NCBI GenBank assembly: GCA_024399035.1
Contig: JAKSID010000008.1
Span: forward strand, 21,922-85,921
From: Fibrobacter sp.
GTDB taxonomy: Bacteria > Fibrobacterota > Fibrobacteria > Fibrobacterales > Fibrobacteraceae
Direction: 5' to 3'
Length of the DNA stretch: 64,000 bases
Shown: in pieces, positions 33,787 through 43,196 of the stretch
Layout of the letters: each line of letters begins with the position of its first letter
How positions within the stretch are numbered: the stretch's first letter is position 1
Program-made: the position numbers and the translations under genes
The notes under the pieces: generated by a model
What the model was told of the DNA's origin: nothing
What the model saw: the letters and a program-made list of their open reading frames with translations, nothing else
The model's database searches: none

Positions 33787-34248
33787 ATGAAAGAACTGCT
33801 TTTTAATTTGATTGGAAAACACAAGTATGATATTTCTATCTACACAGAAGAAATATTTGAACGTCGTTGCCAAGAGGAAATCATCCGTAGCGATGAGGAC
33901 CAGAGTTCCTTCGTTTACATTGAATTTGACTTCGAAAACGTCAAAAAGCAGCTGGACAACCACGAAGAAAACAACACCTTCTGGGAAATGTTCCTGGCCT
34001 CCCTCCACAAGAGCAACCGCGGCAGTGATATCATCGGCCTGCTGGAACATGACTCCGGCATCGGCATGCTCCTCCTGGATTCCAAGATCGAAGGCTGGAA
34101 TCGCGTAAAGGGACGCATTGAACAGATGTCTGAAAGCCAGGGCTTTTCCAAAGCCAAAGACGTTCTTGAAAACGCCGTTAAGCCCATTGTCTATCCGGCC
34201 TGTATCCAGGTGCCCGGTGATGAAAGCGCAAATGCAGCGCCACTGTAA
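33787..34248 (+). CDS. hypothetical cytoplasmic protein
   Basis: A 153-aa acidic protein with no signal peptide or membrane helix. A KELLFNLIGKHKYDIS start is followed by mixed helix and strand and a VKPIVYPACIQVPGD end. I recognise no domain. It stands alone, divergent from the DUF4954 gene and 71 bases before the glycosyltransferase gene. Codon use matches the neighbours. Confidence 0.65.
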   Translation: MKELLFNLIGKHKYDISIYTEEIFERRCQEEIIRSDEDQSSFVYIEFDFENVKKQLDNHEENNTFWEMFLASLHKSNRGSDIIGLLEHDSGIGMLLLDSKIEGWNRVKGRIEQMSESQGFSKAKDVLENAVKPIVYPACIQVPGDESANAAPL

Positions 34249-34319
34249 TGCAAGCCCTGGAGCCCAGGAAAGCCTGCACTTTTGCAACCCATTTCTAAGC
34301 CCGCAACAGCACTACTATT

Positions 34320-35579
34320 ATGGTCAAAAAAGTTTTAGTCATCGGGTCCGTGTACCCTCGTTTTCATGAGGACGCCGAAGTCCCATGGCTCCGTGCCTCC
34401 GTTGCACATTTGCGCGCCGCCGGAGTTGAAGTCCAGGTTTTAGCTCCCACCTACAAGGGCCTAAAGAGCCACGAAATTGACGGCGTTAAAGTCAATCGCT
34501 TTAGGTACGCCCCCAAGGACTGGGAAATGCTGACCCACGAGGAAGGCGCCCCCAGCAAGATGGCAAGCAAGCCCTGGCTGCAGCTTTTGGCAATCCCCTA
34601 TGTCATCAATGGATTCATCCAGTGCCTGCGCCTGTGCCGCAAGTGGAAGCCCGACGTGATTCACGCCCACTGGCCGTTCCCCCACGCGTTCATTGCATTG
34701 GGCGCCGCCAAGATTTTCCATATCCCGCTGGTACTAAACTTCCACGGTGCAGAACTGCTCCTGATCCGCAAGAAGAAATGGGTGAAACCTTTCCTGAAGT
34801 TCGCCATCAGCCAGGCACAGGCTGTATTTGCAAACTCCAGCTTTACCGCTGGGAAGATCAAAGCACTGCGTAACGTAGATGTGGAATGGAGCCCCTATGG
34901 AACAACTCTTGGCAGTTGTCATTGCGAGGAGCAGGGCGACGTAGCAATCCAAAGCAATGCTATCCAGAGTCATCCTGTCGATGGAAAGTTCAAGATTCTC
35001 TTCGTGGGACGTCACATTGAACGCAAGGGCATCTGCTACCTGATTGAAGCCGCCAAGTACCTGCCCAAGGACAAGTTTGAAATTCGCATCGTCGGCGTCG
35101 GCGACCTGACCGAAAAATTGAAAAAGCAGGCCCAGACCATCGCCACCTCCGATGAAGCCATCACCGGTAACGAGTACGATGGTCCCTGCGACATCATCTT
35201 CACCGGAAAGCTTTCTCCTGCCGAACTGGAAAACGAATACCGCACAGCCAACGTCTTTACGCTGCCCGCCATTGTCGATAGCAAGGGCGATACAGAAGGC
35301 CTGGGAGTCGTTTTGATTGAAGCCATGGAATTGAATTTGCCCATCGTGGCAAGTAACGTTGGCGGCATCCCCGACGTGGTTGTAGACAACGTAAGCGGCC
35401 TGCTTGTTCCCGAAAAAAATCCCGAGGCCTTGGCAGACGCCTTCAAGAAGCTAGCTGCGGATCCGACCCTAGTCGCAAACCTTTTGGCCGGCGCCCGCAA
35501 GCGCATCCAGGATTGCTTCACCTGGGATGGCATCATCGAAAGACAAATCGCAGTCTACAACAAAGTCTGCAAGAAGTAA
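34320..35579 (+). CDS. GT4-family glycosyltransferase with an in-frame repeat insertion
   Basis: A 419-aa glycosyltransferase of the GT-B fold. The N-terminal domain has DVIHAHWPFPHAF; the C-terminal domain has KILFVGRHIERKG, the donor-site EGLGVVLIEAMELNLPIVASNVGG (with the EX7E pair) and a PE-type end. It probably adds a sugar to a surface polysaccharide or glycolipid. Residues about 199-221 (SCHCEEQGDVAIQS...) are encoded by a dispersed palindromic repeat placed exactly at the interdomain linker. No ribosome site is seen. It converges with the gene at 35600. Confidence 0.9.
   Translation: MVKKVLVIGSVYPRFHEDAEVPWLRASVAHLRAAGVEVQVLAPTYKGLKSHEIDGVKVNRFRYAPKDWEMLTHEEGAPSKMASKPWLQLLAIPYVINGFIQCLRLCRKWKPDVIHAHWPFPHAFIALGAAKIFHIPLVLNFHGAELLLIRKKKWVKPFLKFAISQAQAVFANSSFTAGKIKALRNVDVEWSPYGTTLGSCHCEEQGDVAIQSNAIQSHPVDGKFKILFVGRHIERKGICYLIEAAKYLPKDKFEIRIVGVGDLTEKLKKQAQTIATSDEAITGNEYDGPCDIIFTGKLSPAELENEYRTANVFTLPAIVDSKGDTEGLGVVLIEAMELNLPIVASNVGGIPDVVVDNVSGLLVPEKNPEALADAFKKLAADPTLVANLLAGARKRIQDCFTWDGIIERQIAVYNKVCKK
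34915..34984 (+). repeat. dispersed palindromic repeat inserted in frame in the GT4 gene
   Basis: Begins GTTGTCATTGCGAGGAGC, continues with GGGCGACGTAGCAATCC and ends with a CAGAGTCATCCTGTCG stretch. It is related to the units at 1303-1340 and 1944-1975, but is read here in a different frame. It adds about 23 residues and no stop. Confidence 0.75.
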
Positions 35580-35599
35580 TTTTGCCAGTGAAAAACTGG

Positions 35600-37384
35600 T
35601 TATGGACTCTTCTGCTTATACCCGTAGAAATTCCAGATCAGGCCTAGTGAAATATCTAGGCCACTTCTGTATTCATCTAGAAGTTTCTGCATTGAGTATT
35701 CCACACGCAGGCGCAATCCCAGCCTGGAAAATCCAACAGCAGGTTTCACGCCCACTTTCCCCGGTTCAGGCGGTACGAAGGAATGCCTTCCAGGGACTGC
35801 AGGGGCGGAAACAACATGACGCGGCGTAAAGAAGAAATCGAAAACCCCGCCTACAGCAAATCCTGCAGCAACCGTGGAATCACCGTCGCTGCCTCTTTTA
35901 TTCGTAAACAAATTTTCCTCAAGAATGAGGCTACCATATAAATAGGTGTCCAGATAACTAAAGGAGAAGGGCCTATACCCGAGATTAATATTGAACCTCA
36001 AACTCATCAGTTCATAATCTGAATCCTCGCTGTCGTCCTTATAATCGTATAGGGTCGCACCGAGGGAGAACCCATAGACAATGTAGTTCGTTTCAAAATC
36101 TAAAAAGAAATCAGCGGAAAAATCCCCATCAAGTAAATCTCTGGACTGTTTGCCTAAAGCCATAGGCTTACCATAGGAGAAGCCAATATTACCAATGCCG
36201 CCACGTTCCAATTCGCTTAAGAAATGACGGACGATAAAAGCCTTCGCCCCTTCATTGATACCGCGAATAGCCTTCTTTACAACCTTATTCAACTCAGACT
36301 GGGGAACACCCTTGGAACGGGCAATGATGACCGAAACATACGCCTTCACTTCCGGAGATTGCATCGAGAAATTTGCCTGCTCCGTTTTGGAATCCTGCCA
36401 CGACTGGAGAGCCTCCAGAAGGTAAGGTGATACAGAAGTTACATCCCCCATTCCCGTTTTCCTGTTCTCCTCATGGCTATAATAATCGTCATCCATATAG
36501 TCCATGAAACTTTCGGGCACAAGGAGAATATCCGCATAACGGCGAGCAAGAATCAGAAGCGGAAGAATCGCCTCTCTGTTACCAAGCCCCCTAAGATTAA
36601 AGACATTACCAGAAGGGGATAAATCATTCAGAAGTTTCTGGCTCTTTTCTGCCACAAAGTCAAAGTTGCCCTTGGCCGCCTGCTGTGCGATTGTCCGATA
36701 ATGATATTCCAGATTGCCTAATATGGGAAAAGCCATCTCATAGGGAGTCAACTCTATGGACTTTCCCTCCGCACAGGAATTACGGAATACAGAATCCGCA
36801 TACCAGCCAGTATAGTAACCATAAGGCGTAAAGACGTAATTGTTCAAGGCCATAATATTGGATTCCCTAAGACGGAATTCTCCCGAAGCCTCGTCAATTG
36901 CAACACCCCGCCGCACATTGAACGTCACCGTCATCGAATCAGCAGGCGCCTCTTCCCATGTATTCGTAGCAGGATTGAGAACAGCGTGCACCTGGAACGT
37001 AAGCGTTTTTGTACGGATTTCAGGAGAACCATACTTCTTTAACGTCTTCTCATAAAGATCCTGCTGATCTTCCGATACAATGGAATCCGGTGGCAATGGA
37101 ATAACAGAGTCCAAGGATGCTTCCACAATGGCCCCGTACATGACGGGAATGTCAAAAAACTTTTTTGCATCACCCGGATTGCAGAAATCAACAATTTGAT
37201 TATCAGGAGCAGCATAATGCATGTCATTATCCATCGTGACACGCTGCAGCTGATCCCGCTTAATCTTATAATCCTTACGGGCCTTCTTTTCGGCGGAAGT
37301 TTCAAACAACAACTGTAGCGAACCTTCCCCAAAGCATTGGGAAGTCAGCAAAAACAACAGAAGTATTTGAACAAGATTCCTCAT
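35600..37384 (-). CDS. large secreted, probably outer-membrane protein
   Basis: A 594-aa protein with a signal peptide (MRNLVQILLLFLLTSQCFG). The first 330 residues are mixed and contain no motif I recognise; the C-terminal 200 residues alternate in beta-strand fashion (VYGFSLGATLYDYK, LRFNINLGYRPFSFSY, LGLIWNFYGY), suggesting an outer-membrane barrel with a periplasmic domain. It converges with the GT4 gene, with 20 bases between the stops. No function can be given. Confidence 0.7.
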   Translation of the reverse strand: MRNLVQILLLFLLTSQCFGEGSLQLLFETSAEKKARKDYKIKRDQLQRVTMDNDMHYAAPDNQIVDFCNPGDAKKFFDIPVMYGAIVEASLDSVIPLPPDSIVSEDQQDLYEKTLKKYGSPEIRTKTLTFQVHAVLNPATNTWEEAPADSMTVTFNVRRGVAIDEASGEFRLRESNIMALNNYVFTPYGYYTGWYADSVFRNSCAEGKSIELTPYEMAFPILGNLEYHYRTIAQQAAKGNFDFVAEKSQKLLNDLSPSGNVFNLRGLGNREAILPLLILARRYADILLVPESFMDYMDDDYYSHEENRKTGMGDVTSVSPYLLEALQSWQDSKTEQANFSMQSPEVKAYVSVIIARSKGVPQSELNKVVKKAIRGINEGAKAFIVRHFLSELERGGIGNIGFSYGKPMALGKQSRDLLDGDFSADFFLDFETNYIVYGFSLGATLYDYKDDSEDSDYELMSLRFNINLGYRPFSFSYLDTYLYGSLILEENLFTNKRGSDGDSTVAAGFAVGGVFDFFFTPRHVVSAPAVPGRHSFVPPEPGKVGVKPAVGFSRLGLRLRVEYSMQKLLDEYRSGLDISLGLIWNFYGYKQKSP

Positions 37385-37476
37385 AACCTTTTATAAAGAT
37401 ACAAAATTCATCCTTATTTCGCCTCTAATTTTATGTATATTGATTTCATTACTGAATTAATCCCCATGCGTGGGGC

Positions 37477-37632
37477 ATGTTTAACTCTCTGCTTGACGGT
37501 CATGGTGATTTCTTGAAATTCATCGTTGGGTACCAGGGAAAGAGCTTCCCGGCCGGTCAACGTAGGGCACCATCTATTTTAGAACATCAAACCAAGGCAA
37601 TCCAAAAATTGCCTAAAACGTTTGCAATGTAG
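37477..37632 (+). CDS. possible 51-aa ORF or gene remnant
   Basis: An open frame in the 324-base gap between 37384 and 37709. It encodes MFNSLLDGHGDFLKFIVGY and a further 32 residues with codon use like the host. A GGGG stretch sits directly before the ATG, but spacing is poor. A TATATT box lies at 37435-37440 with no good -35. It may be a small protein, a fragment of a lost gene or chance; several hairpins overlap it (CATGC/GCATG, GGGAA/TTCCC, GGCAAT/ATTGCC), so a structured leader is also possible. Confidence 0.3.
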   Translation: MFNSLLDGHGDFLKFIVGYQGKSFPAGQRRAPSILEHQTKAIQKLPKTFAM

Positions 37633-37708
37633 ATGCTCTGCCCCTTGGCCCGAAGCAAATCGTCTTGTTGCAAATTCAAATTTTCGTCAGGGCCGCTAAA
37701 AAATAAAC

Positions 37709-38662
37709 ATGAATAAAACACAACACGAAGCGCTCCTCAGCGCCATCAAGACTAACAAAAACCTCTTCGAAACTTACAAACAAATTTACAAGTACGCCTA
37801 CATATTGAGCGATGGGATTTTCAAGGTTGTCTTCGCCCAAGGAAAAAATCACACGCTCCTCATTTCTCTTTTAAATGCCATGCTCAATTTGCAAGGCGGC
37901 AAAGCTATCAAAGAAGTCACTTTGGAAATGCAGGAATTTCCAGGAATCTTCAACAAGAAAACGTGCATTCTGGATATCATTGGAACAACAAATGCAAACG
38001 AAAAAGTTCTTGTAGAAATCCAACAAAAAGGGGACGTATTCTTCCGAGATCGACTGGAGTACTACATGGCACGCGTCATCGAAAACCAAGTCCACAAAAG
38101 CGAAAAGTACGAACTTCCCCCCATCTATTTTCTTGGTTTGCTTGACTTTGAAATGTTTCCGGAAGAACCAACAAAGTACATTCATCATGTAGATGAAATG
38201 TGCAACGGCCGCAAATTCTTTCCTAAGATTCAAAAGGTTCTTGTGGAAATCGACAAGTTCTTTGAACTGGAAAATGCAGGCGTCACTGCCGGAGACGCCA
38301 CCGATGCCGCCCAATGGCTCAGAGCCATCAAAAGTATCGTAAAGGAAGAAGCCATGCCCGAAATGCTGATTGACAATCCAATATTCCTGCAGTTGCAAAA
38401 TGATATGAAATTGTGTAACTTTGAAGAGGAACTTTTCAATGTTGAGGCGGACAATATGACAGACCTGAAATTTGAGCATGAATGCGGCGTAGCAGAAGGC
38501 AAGGCCGAAGGCCGTGCTATCGGAAAAGCAGAAGGCTTTGCCGAAGGTCGCAAAAGCATCGCCCAAAAATTGATCGTCAAAAACTTCCCCCTAAAAGAGA
38601 TAGCGGAAATAACCGAACTCACAGAAGAGGAAATTCTCGCAATCAAATCTGGGCAACTTTAA
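37709..38662 (+). CDS. PDDEXK_2-family nuclease/transposase-like protein
   Basis: A 317-aa protein of the widespread PD-(D/E)XK transposase family. The FKVVFAQGKNHTLLISLLNAML start, then the core ILDIIGTTNANEKVLVEIQ (Asp89, Glu103 and Gln105 in place of Lys) are typical. The C-terminus has an AEGKAEGRAIGKAEGFAEGR repeat stretch and a small helix-turn end, both usual for this family. Such proteins are often multicopy in gut bacteria; mobility is not established. It is more distant from the Rpn-type protein at 9325-10281. It ends at a clear terminator. Confidence 0.88.
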   Translation: MNKTQHEALLSAIKTNKNLFETYKQIYKYAYILSDGIFKVVFAQGKNHTLLISLLNAMLNLQGGKAIKEVTLEMQEFPGIFNKKTCILDIIGTTNANEKVLVEIQQKGDVFFRDRLEYYMARVIENQVHKSEKYELPPIYFLGLLDFEMFPEEPTKYIHHVDEMCNGRKFFPKIQKVLVEIDKFFELENAGVTAGDATDAAQWLRAIKSIVKEEAMPEMLIDNPIFLQLQNDMKLCNFEEELFNVEADNMTDLKFEHECGVAEGKAEGRAIGKAEGFAEGRKSIAQKLIVKNFPLKEIAEITELTEEEILAIKSGQL

Positions 38663-38671
38663 AAACAAAAA

Positions 38672-38705
38672 CTCGTCGGCGAGAAACCGGCGAGCTTTAT
38701 TTTTT
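38672..38705 (+). terminator. intrinsic terminator
   Basis: An 8-bp CTCGTCGG/CCGGCGAG stem with one G-U pair and a 7-base loop, followed by a T-rich tail, 10 bases after the PDDEXK gene. Confidence 0.8.
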
Positions 38706-38745
38706 AATGAATTGTCGCGACACTATTTCGTCGCAATCGTTTCAA

Positions 38746-39981
38746 TTACTTAGCGGACTTTTCCAGGTCCTTGTTGGTCATGGCGCAGACGCAGGAATCA
38801 GACCAGACGTTTTCTGCAGTTTCAATCATGTCAATGATTGCATAAAGCGGAAGGATCACGCCCATGACGCCGATGTTTGCATTCATGCCCACCATGAGGG
38901 AAAGGGTCAGGAAGTAGCAGCCCATAGGCACGCCTGCGTTACCCACAGCGCTAACCACGGAAATCAGAACCCACATGAGCATGGTGCCGATGGAAAGCTC
39001 GATGCCGCTATTCTGCATCACAAAGAGGCTGGTCACCAGAATGAAGGCTGCGCAACCGTTCATGTTGATGGTGGTGCAAATGGGGAGCACAAAGCGGGAA
39101 ACTTCCGGATTCACCTTCAGGTTGTCTTCGGCAGACTGCATAGTCACAGGCAGCGTTGCAGCAGAACTCTTGGTGAAGAAAGCCATCATCACTGCGGGGC
39201 TCATCTTCTTCAGAACATGGAGCGGGTTGAGGCCGCGAGCCAGCAAGAAGAGCGGAAGCACAATGCAGAACTGAAGAACATTACCGCCCATCACCACGGC
39301 GAGGTACTTACCCAAGGAACCCACAACCACGCCGGCATTCACCTGAGCGGAAAGCTGTGCGGCAAAGGCAACAACGCCAAGAGGCAAAGCCCAAACGAGA
39401 GCGCGGATCAAAGTGAAGAGGAGTTCGCGAAGTCCAAGGATAACCTTCAAGAGAGCGGACTTGTTTTCGGAATCCGGCATGAAAGCAAGGCCAAGGCCAA
39501 CAGCGGCAGCAACCATCAAGATACCGAGAACGTTACCACTCAAGAACGGCTGCACCATATTGTTGGGCACAACACTCAAGAAGTGATCATAGTAGCTCAT
39601 GGCACTCAAGTTCTGAGGCACGTCGCCAGCGGCGCCACTCACCACATCCATAGGCAAGTTACCCGGAGCAATGACCAGGTAAAGAATCAGGCCAACTGCA
39701 GCGGCAGCGAAAGTGGTAAGGAGGGTGTAAATGATGGTGCGGCCAAAAATGCGGCCAGTGTTCTTCTTGACACCGAGAGCAGAAAGGGTGGTCATCAAAG
39801 CGAGAGCGATGGTGGGAACCGCCACAAACTGGAAAAGGCGAGTGTAGACAGAAGCGATGAAGTTGATCAGGTTGGTGAGACCTTCGCACTTGATGAGGCC
39901 CAAAAGGGCGCCAACGACGAGAGCCACGATCCAAATGATAATCTGCTTCTTCGGAAATGATTTTACTTTAGGAGTTGTCAT
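38746..39981 (-). CDS. dicarboxylate/amino acid:cation symporter (DAACS family)
   Basis: A 411-aa transporter with about eight membrane helices and two re-entrant loops. The substrate-site motifs TKSSAATLPVTM, ICTTINMNG and GNAGVPMG match the GltP/DctA/SstT family, which import glutamate, aspartate, C4-dicarboxylates or serine with Na+ or H+. A GAGGAAA site precedes the ATG. It lies 9 bases after the chromate-transporter pair on the same strand, so all three genes may be one unit. Confidence 0.9.
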   Translation of the reverse strand: MTTPKVKSFPKKQIIIWIVALVVGALLGLIKCEGLTNLINFIASVYTRLFQFVAVPTIALALMTTLSALGVKKNTGRIFGRTIIYTLLTTFAAAAVGLILYLVIAPGNLPMDVVSGAAGDVPQNLSAMSYYDHFLSVVPNNMVQPFLSGNVLGILMVAAAVGLGLAFMPDSENKSALLKVILGLRELLFTLIRALVWALPLGVVAFAAQLSAQVNAGVVVGSLGKYLAVVMGGNVLQFCIVLPLFLLARGLNPLHVLKKMSPAVMMAFFTKSSAATLPVTMQSAEDNLKVNPEVSRFVLPICTTINMNGCAAFILVTSLFVMQNSGIELSIGTMLMWVLISVVSAVGNAGVPMGCYFLTLSLMVGMNANIGVMGVILPLYAIIDMIETAENVWSDSCVCAMTNKDLEKSAK

Positions 39982-39990
39982 TGTTTCCTC

Positions 39991-40620
39991 TTATAATAAG
40001 ACGCAGCCAATGGCGGCCGCAACCACAATCATTTTGATAGGACTAATTTTAATTTTAAAAGGTCCAACCGTAAAGCCCTTGGTCAGGATAAAAGTCAAAA
40101 CAAACAGCGAAATGCTCACTGCGAAATGGAAAGTGTCATTGGGATCGCCACCCATGGGCTTTCCAAAAAGTTCCGTGAAAGGATTTCCGAAGTTTTCGGC
40201 AGTCATGAGCATCAAGGTGGCTGCAAGCAAAAGTCCCACCACCGTGGGGCGCAAACCCTTGAAAACGGATTGCACTGCAGGGTGATCCATGTGCTTAATA
40301 AAGAAACGGCTAATCAGGAGCATCAAAATCAGGGAAGGCAGCACCACAGAGAAAGTGGCCACGCAGCTGCCCAGCACACAAACCCACTGGTCCGCCCCAG
40401 AATTCTGCAAGGCGGTGTAGCCCGCGTAAGTGGCGGAGTTAATGCCGATAGGGCCCGGCGTCATCTGGCTAATAGCCACAATGTCCGTAAAGTCCGCCGC
40501 AGTCATCCAGTGATGATTATAGACAACTTCGCGCTGGATCAGTGAAAGCATGCCGTAGCCGCCACCGAATCCGAAAAGGCCAATCTGGAAGAAGGTGTAG
40601 AAAAGCTTGAGGAAAATCAT
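39991..40620 (-). CDS. chromate transporter, second half-size subunit
   Basis: A 209-aa membrane protein with the ChrA/CHR domain signature GLFGFGGGYGMLSLIQ and QMTPGPIGINSATYAGY. Half-size CHR proteins come in pairs and are thought to insert in opposite orientation to form one transporter; chromate or sulfate efflux is the known role of the family. Its ATG overlaps the stop of the first subunit (ATGA), with a GGAGG site inside that gene. Confidence 0.92.
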   Translation of the reverse strand: MIFLKLFYTFFQIGLFGFGGGYGMLSLIQREVVYNHHWMTAADFTDIVAISQMTPGPIGINSATYAGYTALQNSGADQWVCVLGSCVATFSVVLPSLILMLLISRFFIKHMDHPAVQSVFKGLRPTVVGLLLAATLMLMTAENFGNPFTELFGKPMGGDPNDTFHFAVSISLFVLTFILTKGFTVGPFKIKISPIKMIVVAAAIGCVLL

Positions 40621-41270
40621 TTTTTACCTCCATTCTTCTGTTCCGCGCAATCCTTGTCAGAAGGCTTCATACGAGTTCCGCGACGGCCCACAAGGTAGCC
40701 GCCGACGCCTGCGATAAGGATAATCAAAATCGGGGACACTCCCAAAAGCCAAATCAAGAGAGCGCTCACAATGGGAATCCAGAATGTGTATCGATTCAGT
40801 TTCGCCTTCTTCGCAAGGTTATAGGTGGGCACCGCAATCAGCGCCACCACAGCGGGGCGAATTCCGCGGAACGCCGCGGCCACCATCTGGTTGTCCTTAA
40901 ACTGATGGAAGAAAAGCGCAATGAGCAAAATGATGATGAAGGACGGGAGCGCGGTCCCCAGGCAGCACACAAGCGCCCCCTTCACCCGCCTCAGGCGATA
41001 CCCGATAAAGATGGCAATATTCACCGCAAAGATTCCCGGGCAGCTCTGTGCAATGGCCATCAGGTCCACGAACTCATCGTAACTCACCCACTTCTTTTTC
41101 TCGATGATTTCCGCCTCGATCAGCGGAATCATGGCGTAGCCCCCACCAATAGTAAAAAGCCCAATCTTGAAGAACGTCAAGAAAGAATCAAGGTAAATGT
41201 TGCGTGAGACCTGCGCGGGTTCTTGCGACATTTTCTGCGCGGCCTCTAACTGGTGAGAATTTTCGGGCAT
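40617..41270 (-). CDS. chromate transporter, first half-size subunit
   Basis: A 217-aa CHR-domain protein: GLFTIGGGYAMIPLIEAE and AQSCPGIFAVNIAIFIGY mark the conserved region, followed by several membrane helices and a Lys-rich tail. It pairs with the overlapping second subunit. The start is uncertain: the ATG at 41270 lacks a ribosome site, and an ATG 13 codons in (41231) has a GAGG at a fair distance. Confidence 0.9.
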   Translation of the reverse strand: MPENSHQLEAAQKMSQEPAQVSRNIYLDSFLTFFKIGLFTIGGGYAMIPLIEAEIIEKKKWVSYDEFVDLMAIAQSCPGIFAVNIAIFIGYRLRRVKGALVCCLGTALPSFIIILLIALFFHQFKDNQMVAAAFRGIRPAVVALIAVPTYNLAKKAKLNRYTFWIPIVSALLIWLLGVSPILIILIAGVGGYLVGRRGTRMKPSDKDCAEQKNGGKK

Positions 41271-41288
41271 GCGCCAAAGATAGAAAAA

Positions 41289-43025
41289 TTAGAATCCCCG
41301 CAGGTATTCTTCCACATTCAAGTAGTTGATGCCATCCACAACCTGGGTGGCCCCGCGGTAAATCACATTCTTGCTCATGATGGTTCCGTAACGGAATTCA
41401 GTATCGCGGCATTTCTTTGCATCCTTCAAATGGCGGTACTGCTCCTTGACAATTACGTCGGAATGCTTTATCTCGTAGATGTCGCAGCAGGCCTTTTCAG
41501 GATTTGCCACAACCATGTCAAACTCGCCCACCGCAAACTGCAACTTGAAAACGCGGCAGTCTTTTTTTGCAAGGTGCGTTTCCAGCAAGACGATTTCTTC
41601 CATCATCCGGCCTCTGATTTCTTCGAGGACGCGTTCTGCAATCGCCTTGCGTTCCACCAGGGAGCAGGCACGGAATGCATCATCCTGCAAAAGGGATTCA
41701 ATCAACGCTTTGGCCTGGGCATACCGAAGCCCCGGCTGGCTAACAGTGGTCATACGACTCTGGTGATTGAAATCCGAAAAATTTTCCAGGTCAATGCCAA
41801 CAGTCAAATCCAAAAGATCCAGGTACTCGCGAATCTCGCGCACATGATCCTCGGTGATAGTTGTTTTCATCTCGTGACGATTCTTTACATCCAAGCTTTT
41901 CATCAAGCGGGCAGTCACCTTCACAATATCAATACGATCCAGAATATCCGTAGGGCGGAAACGATCCTTGCGCAAATTCTTCGCAGAAATCCCCAGATCT
42001 CCTGAGCGAAAATCTCGAGTCAATACATCCAGAGTAAAATGATGATTTATATCTTCCACAACGCGGTTAATGGCGTTTGTCAATTCGCGATTATCATACA
42101 GATTTTTCAGCGAACGGAAATGTCCTTCGTTCTGGTAGCACTTCAAGGAATGCTGAATATTCTTGGCGATAGCGCTGTCCACATACTCATTGGTGCTGCC
42201 GATAGTCGCAAAAGTAAACTTATCCTTATTGTACAAGCTGCCGCCCATACTCATGGTACCGCCATACCGTATGTATTCATCAATGCCACTTAGGCCAAGC
42301 ACCCGCTCAAATTCGCGATAAGGAATGAAAGTCGTGTGGATCATTTCGGCGCGGTCATACAACTGCTCATCCTCGGAGAAAATGAACCCTAGGGAATCCG
42401 TACCCGAAAGCACAATCTTCATGCCACAAGAGGCAAATACATCTGCAAACAGGGCAGCCCCCTCGATGAAATCCGCAAGCATGGTCACCTCATCGATAAA
42501 CACATACTTAAAGCCCGCACCTTCCAGAATTTTAAGATCAGCGTTCAAGTCCGCAAGACTGTTCCTTGAATTCACCTGGACGAAAGCCGACTTCGCCAAG
42601 TCCCCAGGCGCCATCTCCCCAAGCAGCTGGCGAATCAACGTGGTCTTGCCCGTGCGTCGAAGCCCATACAGAATGAAAACCCGATCATTGCCAGGGCCGT
42701 AGATGTAATCATGCAGACGTTCAAAGCCATCGCGCTTTTTCCACTTTAAGACACTCGCAAAAAAGCTAGACAAGGCGGTGCCCGCCCTAACTTCTGTCTT
42801 AAACTTTACAGGGTTTGCCGCAGAATAAACCGCGGAGCCATCGCACAGCACGCCCGACGACCGAGCCTTCAGCGCCTTCTTGAGCCCAATCTCCGCCGAC
42901 AACTCAGCCAGTTCCTCATCCTTGACGCGACGGGAACGCTGCTTTCCATTTTCCATCCACTGGTAATACGCATAACGCTTACCGTTGATAGTCTTGTAGG
43001 TGATTCCACCGATACTCTTTGCCAT
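41289..43025 (-). CDS. AAA ATPase with C-terminal nuclease-like domain
   Basis: A 578-aa protein of the prokaryotic AAA_14/DUF4143-type ATPases. The N-terminus (MAKSIGGITYKTINGKRYAY) looks like a small DNA- or protein-binding strand pair. Walker A is GLRRTGKT (121-128), Walker B YVFIDEV. The C-terminal part (FDMVVANPEKACCDIYEIKHSD) has a PD-(D/E)XK-like pattern. These proteins are common, variable and of unclear role. The ATG at 43025 has an AAGGAG site. A three-part operator-like repeat lies upstream. Confidence 0.82.
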   Translation of the reverse strand: MAKSIGGITYKTINGKRYAYYQWMENGKQRSRRVKDEELAELSAEIGLKKALKARSSGVLCDGSAVYSAANPVKFKTEVRAGTALSSFFASVLKWKKRDGFERLHDYIYGPGNDRVFILYGLRRTGKTTLIRQLLGEMAPGDLAKSAFVQVNSRNSLADLNADLKILEGAGFKYVFIDEVTMLADFIEGAALFADVFASCGMKIVLSGTDSLGFIFSEDEQLYDRAEMIHTTFIPYREFERVLGLSGIDEYIRYGGTMSMGGSLYNKDKFTFATIGSTNEYVDSAIAKNIQHSLKCYQNEGHFRSLKNLYDNRELTNAINRVVEDINHHFTLDVLTRDFRSGDLGISAKNLRKDRFRPTDILDRIDIVKVTARLMKSLDVKNRHEMKTTITEDHVREIREYLDLLDLTVGIDLENFSDFNHQSRMTTVSQPGLRYAQAKALIESLLQDDAFRACSLVERKAIAERVLEEIRGRMMEEIVLLETHLAKKDCRVFKLQFAVGEFDMVVANPEKACCDIYEIKHSDVIVKEQYRHLKDAKKCRDTEFRYGTIMSKNVIYRGATQVVDGINYLNVEEYLRGF

Positions 43026-43064
43026 AACGCCCCGCTCCTTCAACTCGTCACACACTACCGCAGT

Positions 43065-43095
43065 TTTAACTTAAAATTTAACTTATTAAGTTAAA
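43065..43095. promoter_or_regulatory. operator-like repeat, three TTTAACTTA half-sites
   Basis: TTTAACTTA occurs at 43065-43073 and 43077-43085, 12 bases apart, and as the complement TAAGTTAAA at 43087-43095. The last two form a perfect 9-1-9 inverted repeat. It lies between the ATPase gene (minus) and the AT-rich orphan gene (plus), so it could control either or both. Confidence 0.75.
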
Positions 43096-43196
43096 AGAAG
43101 CAAGAGAGGAGAAGGAAGATTTTATCAAAAGTGCAACATTACTATTCTTTTTTTTGTGTATATTTCGTAAAACCAATCTCTTCCTGCAGAATACAA

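Noticed and set aside
38482..39960. 492-aa open frame antisense to the symporter
   Set aside because: Runs through the end of the PDDEXK gene, its terminator and the opposite strand of a clear transporter.
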